The position numbers were made by a program, and so were the translations under genes. 64,000 nt of DNA from Thiopseudomonas acetoxidans. Lineage in GTDB: Bacteria > Pseudomonadota > Gammaproteobacteria > Pseudomonadales > Pseudomonadaceae. Under the pieces are notes generated by a model that saw nothing but the letters and a program-made list of their open reading frames with translations, did no database searches and had not been told where the DNA came from. Numbering within the stretch: the stretch's first letter is position 1; the number at the start of each line of letters is the position of its first letter. The stretch covers positions 346,002 through 410,001 of the forward strand of contig NZ_JAUCDY010000001.1 in assembly GCF_030362935.1 (NCBI RefSeq). The letters run 5' to 3'. Positions 26,208 through 35,037 of the stretch are shown here, in pieces.

Positions 26208-26801
26208 ATGAGCAATGACGGCGTGAATGTAGGCCGACGTCGCTTTCTAGTGGCAGCCACAAGTGTTGTGGGTGCTGTAGGAACGGCAGGCGCTGCTATC
26301 CCGTTTCTGGGGTCTTGGGCCCCCAGTGCGAAGGCTAAGGCCGCGGGCGCACCAGTGCGAGTAAACATCAGTAAGGTTGAGCCAGGGCAGCAGGTCGTTG
26401 CTGAGTGGCGTGGTCAGCCTGTTTTTGTTGTTCATCGCACTCCTGAAATTATGGCTGGATTGGAAAAACTCGAGCCAACCTTGGCGGACCCAGATTCCAA
26501 AGAGTCTGACCAGCCTAGTTATGTAGACCCTAAACACCGTTCAATTCGTCCAGAGATATTGATTGTTGTTGGACTCTGTACACACCTTGGATGTGCGCCT
26601 ACGTTCCGTCCAGAGGTTGCTCCTGCAGACTTGGGTCCAGACTGGATTGGCGGTTATTTTTGTGCTTGTCACGGTTCGCGCTATGACTTGGCAGGCCGTG
26701 TATATAAATCCCAGCCAGCACCATTGAATTTGCCAGTGCCTCCATATAGCTATGAGACAGATGATATTGTCATTGTTGGCGTAGATGAGGAGACAGCATA
26801 A
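26208..26801 (+). CDS. petA: Ubiquinol-cytochrome c reductase iron-sulfur subunit (Rieske protein)
   Basis: 197 residues from ATG 26208 (MSNDGVNVGRRRFLVAATS), chosen because GGGAGA stands eight bases upstream and the start is conserved. The N-terminus has a twin-arginine RRRFL motif and one membrane helix that anchors the protein. The 2Fe-2S ligands are in CTHLGC and CACHGS. It carries electrons from ubiquinol to cytochrome c1 on the periplasmic face of the bc1 complex. First gene of petABC; its stop overlaps the petB start by one base. Confidence 0.97.
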   Translation: MSNDGVNVGRRRFLVAATSVVGAVGTAGAAIPFLGSWAPSAKAKAAGAPVRVNISKVEPGQQVVAEWRGQPVFVVHRTPEIMAGLEKLEPTLADPDSKESDQPSYVDPKHRSIRPEILIVVGLCTHLGCAPTFRPEVAPADLGPDWIGGYFCACHGSRYDLAGRVYKSQPAPLNLPVPPYSYETDDIVIVGVDEETA

Positions 26802-28012
26802 TGAGTAAGTTAATGGAGTGGATCGACGCTCGTTTTCCTGCAACCAAAATGTGGGAAGACCATCTATCCAAATATTATGCGCCGAAGAACTTTAACTTCT
26901 ACTACTTCTTCGGTTCCTTGGCGTTACTCGTACTGGTCAACCAACTCCTTACCGGTGTTTGGCTAACCATGAGCTATGAGCCATCGGCAGAAGGCGCTTT
27001 TGCTTCCGTTGAATACATCATGCGTGATGTTGAGTACGGCTGGATTTTGCGTTACTTGCACTCAACTGGTGCCTCAGCATTCTTTGTCGTAGTTTACCTA
27101 CACATGTTCCGTGGCCTGCTTTATGGTTCTTACCAGAAGCCACGTGAGCTGGTGTGGATCTTCGGTATGCTGATTTACTTAGCGTTGATGGCAGAAGCCT
27201 TTATGGGTTACTTGCTACCTTGGGGCCAAATGTCCTATTGGGGCGCGCAGGTAATTATCTCCCTGTTTGGTGCTATTCCAGTTATTGGTGCTGACCTAAC
27301 TGAGTGGATTCGTGGTGACTACCTGATCTCAGGCATTACCCTGAACCGCTTCTTTGCGCTGCACGTTGTAGCTGTACCTATTGTGTTGCTGGCTCTGGTT
27401 GTATTGCACATCCTAGCACTACACGAAGTGGGTTCTAACAACCCAGACGGTGTGGATATCAAGAAACTGAAAGATGAAAACGGCGTTCCTTTAGACGGTA
27501 TTCCTTTCCATCCTTACTACACAGTGAAAGATATCGTTGGTGTGGCTGTGTTCTTGTTTGTGTTCTGCTTTGTAGTGTTCTTTATGCCTGAAATGGGCGG
27601 CTACTTCCTAGAGCGACCAAACTTTGAACAAGCGAACGCGCTGAAAACCCCCGCTCATATTGCACCTGTTTGGTACTTCACCCCGTTTTACGCGATATTA
27701 CGTGCCGTACCTGACAAGCTGATGGGTGTTGTCGCGATGGGTGGTGCGATTGCAGTACTGTTTGTCCTGCCATGGTTAGACCGTAGTCCGGTTAAGTCTA
27801 TGCGTTATAAGGGTTGGATGAGTAAGGTGTGGTTGTGGGTGTTCTGTATTTCCTTCATTATTCTGGGAGTACTGGGTGTGTTAGCACCAACGCCTGAGCG
27901 TACGTTATTAGCACGTATCTGTACCATTCTTTATTTCGCGTATTTCATTCTGATGCCTTTCTACACCAGAATGGAAAAAACCAAACCGGTTCCAGAAAGG
28001 GTGACAGGCTAA
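26801..28012 (+). CDS. petB: Ubiquinol-cytochrome c reductase cytochrome b
   Basis: 403 residues with eight or nine membrane helices and the b-haem His ligands in helices B and D (RYLHSTGASAFFVVVYLHMFRGLLYG and RFFALHVVAVPIVLLALVVLHILALHE, each given here as landmarks at about 80-105 and 180-210). The PEMGGYFL-type segment replaces the PEWY loop region of the Qo site with related residues further on; APVWYFTPFY follows. Couples ubiquinol oxidation to proton release across the inner membrane. Overlaps petA and petC by one base each. Confidence 0.96.
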   Translation: MSKLMEWIDARFPATKMWEDHLSKYYAPKNFNFYYFFGSLALLVLVNQLLTGVWLTMSYEPSAEGAFASVEYIMRDVEYGWILRYLHSTGASAFFVVVYLHMFRGLLYGSYQKPRELVWIFGMLIYLALMAEAFMGYLLPWGQMSYWGAQVIISLFGAIPVIGADLTEWIRGDYLISGITLNRFFALHVVAVPIVLLALVVLHILALHEVGSNNPDGVDIKKLKDENGVPLDGIPFHPYYTVKDIVGVAVFLFVFCFVVFFMPEMGGYFLERPNFEQANALKTPAHIAPVWYFTPFYAILRAVPDKLMGVVAMGGAIAVLFVLPWLDRSPVKSMRYKGWMSKVWLWVFCISFIILGVLGVLAPTPERTLLARICTILYFAYFILMPFYTRMEKTKPVPERVTG

Positions 28013-28722
28013 TGAAAAAGAAAATTGTTGCATTGATTTTCGCTGCACTGCCAATGTTTGGTTTTGCAGCGAATGGAGCATACCCGCTGGATAAAGTTAA
28101 CATCGACTTAACTGATAAAGCGGCTATGCAAGATGGTCTAAAAACCTTTGCTAACTACTGCATGGGCTGTCATGGCGCTAAGTTTCAGCGTTATGAGCGA
28201 GTGGCTACTGACCTAGGAATTAGCGAAGAGCAAATGATGGAGAACATAGTGTTCACTGATGCAAAAATCGGTGACCACATGAAGTCCGCCATGACTGATG
28301 CTCAAGCTAAGCAATGGCTTGGGGTTGCGCCTCCAGACTTGACCATGGTCGCACGTGTACGTGGTGCTGATTGGTTGTATAACTATATGCGCACTTTCTA
28401 CCAGGATACAACCCGCCCCTATGGTGCTAATAACATGGTATTCAAAGATGTGGGTATGCCTAACGTGTTAGTGTCTTTGCAAGGTAATCAAGTCTGTGCT
28501 GATGAGGCTTGTACTACGCTAACCATTGAGCCAGGTACTGGTTCAATGTCAGCTGCTGAGTTTGATGAAACTATTAAGAATCTTGTTACTTTCTTAGAGT
28601 ATTCAGCTAACCCAGTGAAGCTAAAAAGTCAGCGCATTGGTACTTACGTTCTTATTTTCTTAGTGATTTTCTTTGTATTCGCTTACTTGTTGAAGCGTGA
28701 GTACTGGAAAGATATTAAGTAA
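28012..28722 (+). CDS. petC: Cytochrome c1 of the bc1 complex
   Basis: 236 residues with a cleavable signal peptide (MKKKIVALIFAALPMFGFAANG), the covalent haem motif CMGCH near residue 50, a distal Met in the region MVFKDVGMPNVL, and a C-terminal membrane anchor (LIFLVIFFVFAYLL) before a short basic tail. The first helix faces the periplasm. It passes electrons from the Rieske centre to soluble or membrane cytochrome c. Last gene of the operon, followed by a hairpin terminator at 28743. Confidence 0.96.
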   Translation: MKKKIVALIFAALPMFGFAANGAYPLDKVNIDLTDKAAMQDGLKTFANYCMGCHGAKFQRYERVATDLGISEEQMMENIVFTDAKIGDHMKSAMTDAQAKQWLGVAPPDLTMVARVRGADWLYNYMRTFYQDTTRPYGANNMVFKDVGMPNVLVSLQGNQVCADEACTTLTIEPGTGSMSAAEFDETIKNLVTFLEYSANPVKLKSQRIGTYVLIFLVIFFVFAYLLKREYWKDIK

Positions 28723-28742
28723 TAATTCGCTATGAATCAGTG

Positions 28743-28775
28743 AAATGCACGCGGTCCTGTGGTCGCGTGCATTTT
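28743..28775 (+). terminator. Intrinsic terminator of petABC
   Basis: An 11-base perfect stem (28743-28753 with 28764-28774) with a 10-base loop, ending in four T and then GCG. The T tract is short but the stem is strong. Confidence 0.8.
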
Positions 28776-28836
28776 GCGTCTCTAAACGAACGTAAGCTTC
28801 TGTTGTTTGTTTCACTTAGCTATAAGGAGGGAAGTA

Positions 28837-29457
28837 ATGGCTGCCCCAAACAAATTAGGCTGCTATTCTGATCCTGTATGTCAATATTCGCATCGGATTC
28901 GCTTGGTTTTAGCTGAAAAAGGAGTTGCTGCAGATATATTTGATGTGGTCAGTGGCGAGTGTCCTGAGTACTTAGCCGAGGTGAATCCTTACGCTACTGT
29001 ACCGACCTTAGTTGATCGCGATCTGGCCCTGTATGATACCCGCGTAATTATGGAGTATCTGGATGAGCGTTACCCGCATCCGCCTTTGTTACCTGTATAT
29101 CCGGTAGCGCGTGCTAATACACGCATGCTAGCCGAACGCGTACAGCGTGACTGGTGTGTGCAAGCAGACACTATTCTGGATGCTAAAGCTAAAGAACCAG
29201 CGCGCAATAAAGCGCGTAAAGAGCTGCGTGAGAGTTTAATTGGTGTAGCTCCAGTCTTTGCTAATAAAGAGTACTTTATGAGCGATGAGCTGACACTGGT
29301 TGACTGCAGCTTGTTACCCTTACTATGGCGTTTACCTATTTTAGGTATTGAGCTACCAAAAGCAGCTCAACCATTGCTGGATTATATGGAGCGAAATTTT
29401 GCTCGTGATGCATTTCAAGCCAGTCTTTCAGAAGCAGAACGCCTTATGCGTGCTTAA
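28837..29457 (+). CDS. sspA: Stringent starvation protein A
   Basis: 206 residues from ATG 28837, seven bases after AAGGAGG, a near-perfect ribosome site; earlier in-frame starts are rejected. It has the glutathione S-transferase fold: thioredoxin-like half starting KLGCYSDPVCQYSHRIRLVLAEKG, the VNPYATVPTLVDRDLALYDTRVIMEYLDERYPHP segment (about 50-85) and an all-helical C-terminal half. SspA binds RNA polymerase and changes promoter use in stationary phase and stress; in Pseudomonas and Francisella it affects virulence genes (established). Operon with sspB, eight bases downstream. Confidence 0.95.
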   Translation: MAAPNKLGCYSDPVCQYSHRIRLVLAEKGVAADIFDVVSGECPEYLAEVNPYATVPTLVDRDLALYDTRVIMEYLDERYPHPPLLPVYPVARANTRMLAERVQRDWCVQADTILDAKAKEPARNKARKELRESLIGVAPVFANKEYFMSDELTLVDCSLLPLLWRLPILGIELPKAAQPLLDYMERNFARDAFQASLSEAERLMRA

Positions 29458-29465
29458 GCATAATT

Positions 29466-29909
29466 ATGAAATCAAGCAAACCTTATCTGATACGTGCGCT
29501 GTATGAATGGATAGTTGATAATGACTGCACGCCCTATGTGCTAGTAGCTGTTGATTTGCCCAACGTACAAGTACCTGAAGGCTATGGTGAAAATGGTCAG
29601 CTGGTGCTTAATTTTTCACCAAGCGCAGTGCGTAATTTAAATATTGATGATGACGCCATTTGCTTTGAAGCGCGTTTTGCTGGTATAGCCCGCCAAATTT
29701 ATATTCCTATTTATGCGGTGCTAGCTATTTATGCGCAAGAAAATGGTCAAGGTATGTTTTTTGAGGCTGAATTAGGCGATATCAATTCCGTTGCTGACGA
29801 AAAGATAGCAGACACAAAACAAGCAAGTTCAGAGGCGGATGAACCAGAGCCGCCTGAGCCACCTACAATGCCTAGTGGTGGCAAACCGAGTCTGCGAATT
29901 GTTAAATAG
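29466..29909 (+). CDS. sspB: ClpXP adaptor SspB
   Basis: 147 residues. The folded domain (MKSSKPYLIRALYEWIVDNDCTPYVLV at the start, then LNFSPSAVRNL and FEARFAGIARQIYIPIYAVLAIYA) binds ssrA tags. An acidic, Pro-rich linker of about 35 residues follows (EADEPEPPEPP) and ends with GGKPSLRIVK, the short motif that docks on the ClpX N-domain. It delivers stalled-ribosome products to ClpXP for degradation. Convergent with dolP across a shared terminator. Confidence 0.95.
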   Translation: MKSSKPYLIRALYEWIVDNDCTPYVLVAVDLPNVQVPEGYGENGQLVLNFSPSAVRNLNIDDDAICFEARFAGIARQIYIPIYAVLAIYAQENGQGMFFEAELGDINSVADEKIADTKQASSEADEPEPPEPPTMPSGGKPSLRIVK

Positions 29910-29956
29910 AAAGGTAGCGGGTTGATTGTGGACTTAGCCTACTAAACATAAGGAAT

Positions 29957-29994
29957 AAAAAAGCCTTTTTGCGTTAAGCGAAAAGGCTTTTTTT
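29957..29994. terminator. Bidirectional terminator between sspB and dolP
   Basis: An A-run, AAGCCTTTT and the complementary AAAAGGCTT followed by a T-run (29957-29970 with 29980-29994) gives a stem with A before and T after, so it works on both strands between two converging genes. Confidence 0.88.
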
Positions 29995-30010
29995 ATGAGT
30001 TACGCTGCGA

Positions 30011-30538
30011 TTAATCGACGTATTCAAATAGCCTAACAATTTTTTGTACGCCGCCAACATGGCGAACTGCATCGGTAATGTACTTTGCTTGGTTGTGATC
30101 AACGATGCCCAGTAAGTAAACAACGCCATTCTCAGTGATAACTTTCACCCTAGATGCTGGCGCATCAGCATCCCCAATGAGGCGTGCTTTCACCTTAGAA
30201 GTTAGTAAGGCATCGTTGCTGCGAATAAGCCCCGTGATTGGCTGCTCTACGGTGATTTCATTATGAACTTTTTTCACGCCATCAACCTGCTGTGCGGCAG
30301 TCATTGCGCGCTGCTTAAGCTCAGCCGTGGGTGTTTGACCTACCAGCAGCACAACACCATTGTAGCTGGTTAGTGAGATCACAGAGGTGGGACGGTTTAG
30401 ATCCACGTGTGCTTCTTTAATTGCAGCGGTTACTGCGGGGGCAATAAATTGATCATCGAGTTTGTTACCTAGGCTACGACCACTGCATGCGCTGAGGACG
30501 GCTAGGCTAGCGACTAAAATAATAAGTTTACGTATCAT
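30011..30538 (-). CDS. dolP: BON domain outer-membrane lipoprotein DolP (YraP)
   Basis: 175 residues with signal and lipobox VLSAC (Cys18, followed by Ser, so outer-membrane sorting), then two BON domains (about 45-105 and 120-175). The second has the GVVYLLGIVDHNQ segment and the first NGVVLLVGQTP. In E. coli DolP localises to division sites, binds anionic phospholipid and supports BAM function and amidase regulation (established). Start overlaps the diaA stop by four bases. The two-domain size is right for the family. Confidence 0.92.
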   Translation of the reverse strand: MIRKLIILVASLAVLSACSGRSLGNKLDDQFIAPAVTAAIKEAHVDLNRPTSVISLTSYNGVVLLVGQTPTAELKQRAMTAAQQVDGVKKVHNEITVEQPITGLIRSNDALLTSKVKARLIGDADAPASRVKVITENGVVYLLGIVDHNQAKYITDAVRHVGGVQKIVRLFEYVD

Positions 30539-31122
30539 TCTTCACACCCAAAAAGATGGTTATCAATCAGATCACATAGGCAGTGTATGGCCAGCAAGTG
30601 GACTTCTTGCACGCGTGCAGTGACGTTTGAAGGTACGCGTATTTCAACGTCATCAGGCAATAATAAAGGCGCTATGTTGCCACCGTCACGCCCAGTAAGC
30701 GCTACCACCTGCATATTGCGGTCGTGCGCTGCGTGAATGGCTTGAATAACGTTAGCCGAGTTGCCACTGGTGGAAATAGCCAGCAGTACATCACCGTCAC
30801 GGCCTAGTGCACGAATTTGTTTGGAAAAAATCTCTTCATAGCTGTAATCGTTGGCAATAGAGGTAATGGTTGAGCTGTCAGTAGTTAATGCAATGGCAGG
30901 CAAGCTTGGGCGTTCACGCTCAAACCTATTAAGCAGCTCGGATGAAAAATGCTGCGAATCACCCGCTGAACCACCGTTACCGCAGGCAAGTATTTTGCCT
31001 TCATTGAGTAACGAGTTGACCATGAGAATGCTGGCTTGCTCAATGGAATCAGGCAAAACGTCTAAGGCTTTTTGCTTGGTTTCAATGCTGGCTTTAAACA
31101 TTTGTTGGATACGGTTTTGCAT
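30535..31122 (-). CDS. diaA: SIS domain protein DiaA (GmhA-like)
   Basis: 195 residues forming a single SIS domain: ILACGNGGSAGDSQHFSSELLNRFE for the phosphosugar-binding loop and AISTSGNSANVIQA for the second loop. Two products are possible for this family: DiaA, which binds DnaA and times replication initiation, and GmhA, sedoheptulose-7-phosphate isomerase. Context between yraN and dolP is that of diaA; Pseudomonas databases often call this gene gmhA. Residues that would separate the two functions were not checked, so the name is by synteny. Confidence 0.8.
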   Translation of the reverse strand: MQNRIQQMFKASIETKQKALDVLPDSIEQASILMVNSLLNEGKILACGNGGSAGDSQHFSSELLNRFERERPSLPAIALTTDSSTITSIANDYSYEEIFSKQIRALGRDGDVLLAISTSGNSANVIQAIHAAHDRNMQVVALTGRDGGNIAPLLLPDDVEIRVPSNVTARVQEVHLLAIHCLCDLIDNHLFGCEE

Positions 31123-31173
31123 GTTGATTACTTCTTCTAAAAATAATGAATTGCGAGCGCTATCTATATCGAG

Positions 31174-31539
31174 CTATAGGGCTTCAAAAGCATGCTGCAC
31201 CCAATCGAAACTGTATGTTTGATTGCTGCTCTTGGCGGCTACCACATCGAATCGACAATCATGCTCTTGCCAGCTGCTGTTTTTTTGTAAAAACGCGTGG
31301 GCTGTAGCGATAATTCTTTGCTGTTTGGCTCGGTTAACGCTCTCAAGTGGTTCAGCAAAGGTGGTGCTTTTTCTATAGCGAACTTCAACGAATACTAGGG
31401 TAGCACGATCCAGCATGATCAGATCAATCTCGCCGTAACGGCAACGCCAGTTGCGTTCAACGAGCTTGAGACCTTGGTCAATGAGAAAACGCGTGGCGTA
31501 ATGCTCGGCGTGTTTGCCAACGAGTATCGTGCTATTCAT
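31174..31539 (-). CDS. yraN: UPF0102 family protein YraN (endonuclease-like fold)
   Basis: 121 residues with the conserved RNWRCRYGEIDLIM and LVFVEVRYRK stretches, which carry the Glu-Asp-Glu-x-Lys/Arg-like residues of the restriction endonuclease-like fold. The biochemical role of YraN is unknown. It overlaps the end of lpoA by eight bases and precedes diaA, the usual order in gammaproteobacteria. Confidence 0.93.
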   Translation of the reverse strand: MNSTILVGKHAEHYATRFLIDQGLKLVERNWRCRYGEIDLIMLDRATLVFVEVRYRKSTTFAEPLESVNRAKQQRIIATAHAFLQKNSSWQEHDCRFDVVAAKSSNQTYSFDWVQHAFEAL

Positions 31540-33343
31540 CTTCCAAAACGGGAACTGCTTTTCCTTGTTTTATTTTCGCCCAATATAAAGTTCTTTCGAT
31601 TTGCTGTTGCTGATTAAGTTGCAATGAGCCGGTATAACCCTCGGTTTTGCTGTTGGGCAATGCTTTGAGCTGTTGTAATTGCAAAGCAAGCTGGTAAGCG
31701 TCCGCTCCCATAGCGTAAAAACGGCCCATGAACGCATCAGCTTCTGGCCAGCGAGTAATAATTTGCTGGCGCAGGGGATCATCAGTATTAAACAGCCAAG
31801 GGATTTCGGTTAGGAATATACCTTCAAGATCTTGTTGAATACCGCTGTCTTGTGAGCTGGGGTTAAGAGAAGACGTGGCGTAAATGGGCAGATCGCCCGC
31901 ATATTGAAATCTTAGCGTGGGTTGGATCTGCCGTGCCTGCAAAGGGCTGGCGGCTAGGAAGATAAAATCAACATCGCGGCGGCGGCTGGGATTGGAGAAT
32001 AACTTGGTACCTAGTAGATTCTGCAGTCTTTTACTGCGTGCCTCGCTGTCGCGTAGCTGCAACAGTGTGCCGATTTGCTGTGCCAGCTCAATGGGCTGTC
32101 CAATGGCTTGTGAGCCTGCCACTTGTCCACCAAGGGAGAGCCAGCGTTGGTTAAATGCATTCTGTACGCGCCGGCCCCACTCACCTGACTGGACTAAAAT
32201 AATGACATTGCGTTTGCCGTCAGCCCATGCGCGATCGGCAGCCATGCGTGCCTCGTCTTCAGCTGCTAGACCAAACTGAAATAACTCATTGGGAGGGCTT
32301 TGCTCGGAGGTTTCTGCGTAGTTTAGCGCGAGCGTTGTAACAGGTAGACGCTTTTGTGCTGCTAATCGCTTTACGGTGTCTTTTTCCCAAGGGCCAATCA
32401 GCAGGTCAATGTTTTTGCTTTGTAAATCGCTGTATAACTGGCCCAAAGAGGTCTGCTCACTGCTGTTATAAAAGAACAGCTCAGGTACTGTTTTGCCAGT
32501 CTCTTGAGCGTGGTAATAGGCGCTGAGCAGTCCGTTACGAATAGCGTTGACTACGTTTTGGTTGGCATCTGCTGTGGGCAACAGGATGGCAATTCGCTTA
32601 ATGGGTTGCACGGTAAGTTGTTGCAGCGCTTGTAGTGCCTGCGGGAGTTGAATGGCTGCAGGGTGTTTGGCATGAGTTTCAACCCAGTATTGGATCTCCT
32701 GCTGCTTTTGTTCTAGTGAGCCGGTGCTTTTGGTCACTTTGGCTAACTCTATCCAGCCGTCAAGGTCAGGTTCGTTTTGTATTTGATAGTGGGTGCTCGG
32801 TAATTGGCTAATGAGCTGCCAGATGTGCTCATGGTTTGTATTGGCTTGTTCGCCCGTTAAATAGGGCGCTGTAAAAATACGTTCCCGAGCGGCGGCTAAA
32901 GGGCGGCCTGTATCTTCTAAGGCTTGAGCGCGGGCAAGTTGGCTACGAGCTTGTTGTTTGAGCGGTAATTCGGTAAGACGCTGAAATTCAGGCTTGTTTA
33001 AAATTTGTAATGCCAGTTCAGGTTGCTTGCGGGCTATGGCTAACTCCGCCGTCAGGGTATAGGCAAAAATTAACTGTGCGGGGGAGGCTTCGCTTAAATT
33101 AATTGCCTCTAACAGGGTTCTTGCTTTAAGTGTGTCGCCTTGTTGCCAAGCGAGATCGACCGCCGAGAGGTAGAGGTTTATCGCTTCGGAGCCTTTTTTC
33201 TTTTCGGCCAGCATTAGCGTTTTATCAACGTCGTCATACTTTTGGCTTGGCAATGTGCCAATATGATTGTCGGGCGTTCCGGCACATGCTGCTAACAAGA
33301 CAGTGCAGATTAAAGTAAGAGGTAAAGGTGCACGATTAAACAT
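31532..33343 (-). CDS. lpoA: Penicillin-binding protein activator LpoA
   Basis: 603 residues from ATG 33343 (MFNRAPLPLTL), chosen because it gives a normal lipoprotein signal with LLAAC; longer starts reach into the rsmI promoter region. The N-terminal third is a TPR-like helical region, and the C-terminal part (from about AILLPTADANQNVVNAI) has the periplasmic-binding fold of YraM/LpoA. It anchors in the outer membrane and stimulates PBP1A from outside the peptidoglycan (established in E. coli). Divergent from rsmI, with yraN following. Confidence 0.93.
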   Translation of the reverse strand: MFNRAPLPLTLICTVLLAACAGTPDNHIGTLPSQKYDDVDKTLMLAEKKKGSEAINLYLSAVDLAWQQGDTLKARTLLEAINLSEASPAQLIFAYTLTAELAIARKQPELALQILNKPEFQRLTELPLKQQARSQLARAQALEDTGRPLAAARERIFTAPYLTGEQANTNHEHIWQLISQLPSTHYQIQNEPDLDGWIELAKVTKSTGSLEQKQQEIQYWVETHAKHPAAIQLPQALQALQQLTVQPIKRIAILLPTADANQNVVNAIRNGLLSAYYHAQETGKTVPELFFYNSSEQTSLGQLYSDLQSKNIDLLIGPWEKDTVKRLAAQKRLPVTTLALNYAETSEQSPPNELFQFGLAAEDEARMAADRAWADGKRNVIILVQSGEWGRRVQNAFNQRWLSLGGQVAGSQAIGQPIELAQQIGTLLQLRDSEARSKRLQNLLGTKLFSNPSRRRDVDFIFLAASPLQARQIQPTLRFQYAGDLPIYATSSLNPSSQDSGIQQDLEGIFLTEIPWLFNTDDPLRQQIITRWPEADAFMGRFYAMGADAYQLALQLQQLKALPNSKTEGYTGSLQLNQQQQIERTLYWAKIKQGKAVPVLEDE

Positions 33344-33468
33344 AGCTAGAATCCACAGCAAACAAGAGGTATGAAAGGTGCACATTGTACCTAAGCAAAG
33401 GCCAAGCTGCGATGCTTAGTGCACATTCAAGTTATAATCTCCTTCTAAACCTATTATTGGAAAAACAA

Positions 33469-34338
33469 ATGCAAGACGAAGCCCTTAATAATGCTGCTGG
33501 CTGCTTATATGTGGTGGCTACCCCCATAGGTAATCTAGATGATATTACTGCGCGAGCATTGCGTGTTTTGGCTGAGGTGCAGCTGATAGCAGCAGAGGAT
33601 ACGCGCCACTCAAGCCGCTTGCTGCAACACTTCTCGATTAGCACGCCTTTGGTGGCCTGTCATGACCACAATGAACGTGCGCAAAGCAGCAGTTTGCTTC
33701 AGCGCATAGAGCAGGGCGCCAATGTGGCTTTAATCAGTGACGCGGGCACACCGCTGATATCCGACCCTGGCTACCACTTAGTGGCACAAGCGCATGCGGC
33801 GGGCATTAAAGTGGTACCAGTGCCAGGCGTGAGTGCTGCGATCACTGCTTTATCGGCTGCCGGACTGCCTTGTGATCGTTTTGCGTTTGAAGGGTTTTTA
33901 CCTGCTAAAGAAGGTGCACGGCAAAAATACTTACAACGTTTGACGCAAGAAAGCCGCACCATGATTTTCTACGAAGCACCGCACCGTGTACTGGGCTCAG
34001 TTAGAGCAATGGCCGAAGTCTTTGGTGGTGAGCGTCAAGCGGTGTTGGCTCGCGAGCTGACTAAAACCTTTGAGACTATCAAAAGAGCAAGTTTGGCTGA
34101 CTTGGCGCAGTGGATTGGCGCGGATACTAACCAGCAACGTGGTGAGTGCGTGTTGTTAGTGAAAGGTGTTGATACAAAAGCAGCAACCGATGAAATAAGC
34201 GTCGATACACAAAGCATTCTTAAGCTGCTGTGCAATGAATTGCCGTTAAAAAAAGCCGCGGCCATGACCGCACAGATTACGGGTGTACGCAAAAACCTGC
34301 TTTATCAGTGGGGGCTGGATAACTTAGCGTCTAGTTAA
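33469..34338 (+). CDS. rsmI: 16S rRNA (cytidine(1402)-2'-O)-methyltransferase RsmI
   Basis: 289 residues from ATG 33469 (MQDEALNNAAGCLYVVATPIGNLDDIT), following TTGGA; earlier starts at 33385 would cover the promoter, where a perfect TATAAT lies at 33433-33438 without a good -35. Family motifs are VVATPIGNL, AAEDTRHS, LISDAGTPLISDPG, PGVSA and EAPHR. RsmI methylates the ribose of C1402 in the P-site decoding centre. Its end overlaps the hopJ-like gene by 15 bases in convergent orientation. Confidence 0.95.
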   Translation: MQDEALNNAAGCLYVVATPIGNLDDITARALRVLAEVQLIAAEDTRHSSRLLQHFSISTPLVACHDHNERAQSSSLLQRIEQGANVALISDAGTPLISDPGYHLVAQAHAAGIKVVPVPGVSAAITALSAAGLPCDRFAFEGFLPAKEGARQKYLQRLTQESRTMIFYEAPHRVLGSVRAMAEVFGGERQAVLARELTKTFETIKRASLADLAQWIGADTNQQRGECVLLVKGVDTKAATDEISVDTQSILKLLCNELPLKKAAAMTAQITGVRKNLLYQWGLDNLASS

Positions 34339-34665
34339 GGGCAGTTGTTCAAAAGCAACGGCGTTGAGCCCTGTTAATAACAGTTGGCGGATATTTTGAT
34401 GTTCTTGTCCGACTGGGTTGGCTAGTACATGGCGGTAATGCTCACCAAAAGCTAACAGGGCTTCTTCTGTACTTAAGCCTTCCAGAAGAGCTAGCCCCAG
34501 TATTTTACAGGAACCCTGATTTTCGCCTGCTAGGTTAGTAATGCTACCGTTAAGAAAAGCTTGCGGCTGGTAATGATAATGTTGCTCAATAAACGCCAAG
34601 CTGTCGGCAAACAAATGCGTGGGTAGCTGTAGGCGTAGTTTGAAATGAGCCAGTATTTTATGCAT
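34324..34665 (-). CDS. HopJ-type III effector family protein
   Basis: 113 residues. The family signature is clear: HYHYQPQAFLNG, then ENQGSCKILGLALLEGLSTEEAL, LLAFGEHYRHVL and the end HQNIRQLLLTGLNAVAFE. Despite the name, HopJ-family genes are common in non-pathogens and most are probably metabolic or regulatory; the function is unknown. No type III secretion signals or genes are seen. It overlaps the folX stop by eight bases, so it is the last gene of the folM-folE-folX operon, which suggests a pterin link. Confidence 0.85.
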   Translation of the reverse strand: MHKILAHFKLRLQLPTHLFADSLAFIEQHYHYQPQAFLNGSITNLAGENQGSCKILGLALLEGLSTEEALLAFGEHYRHVLANPVGQEHQNIRQLLLTGLNAVAFEQLPLTRR

Positions 34666-35035
34666 GACGCTGTGCGGTTAGGGTAATGGAGACGGACTCA
34701 GAAAAGCGCAGCGCATGGGGTTTGTCGATCTCGACTTCAGCAAACTCAACTCGCTCAAAATTCATCACGCAGTCGAGCACTTCTTGGGTGAGGCGTTCCA
34801 GAAGTGCAAAGCTCTTGCTTTCAACCAGCGCAATAACCGTTTTGCAAATGCTGCGGTAATTTAACGCGTCTTCTATGTTGTTGCTGATTACCGCATCTTT
34901 AGCGCGGTACACTAGGGTGATATTAATGAGTACATCCTGTTTGTTGCGGATTTCATCATCATTAATGCCAATGTAGGTACGCAAGCGCAGATTTTTGATG
35001 CGAATTTTAGCCAGACCCGGCTTTAAATCAAGCAT
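34658..35035 (-). CDS. folX: Dihydroneopterin triphosphate 2'-epimerase FolX
   Basis: 125 residues from ATG 35035 (MLDLKPGLAKIRIKNLRLRTYIGINDDEI). The INDDEIRNKQDVLINI stretch and the ALNYRS / LLERLTQEVLD motifs place it in the aldolase/epimerase family; the KNLRLRTYIGIN beginning and KPHALRFSESVSIT end match FolX rather than FolB. It makes dihydromonapterin triphosphate, leading with FolM to tetrahydromonapterin, the cofactor of phenylalanine hydroxylase in Pseudomonas (established). Two bases from folE. Confidence 0.9.
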   Translation of the reverse strand: MLDLKPGLAKIRIKNLRLRTYIGINDDEIRNKQDVLINITLVYRAKDAVISNNIEDALNYRSICKTVIALVESKSFALLERLTQEVLDCVMNFERVEFAEVEIDKPHALRFSESVSITLTAQRHA

Positions 35036-35037
35036 GT

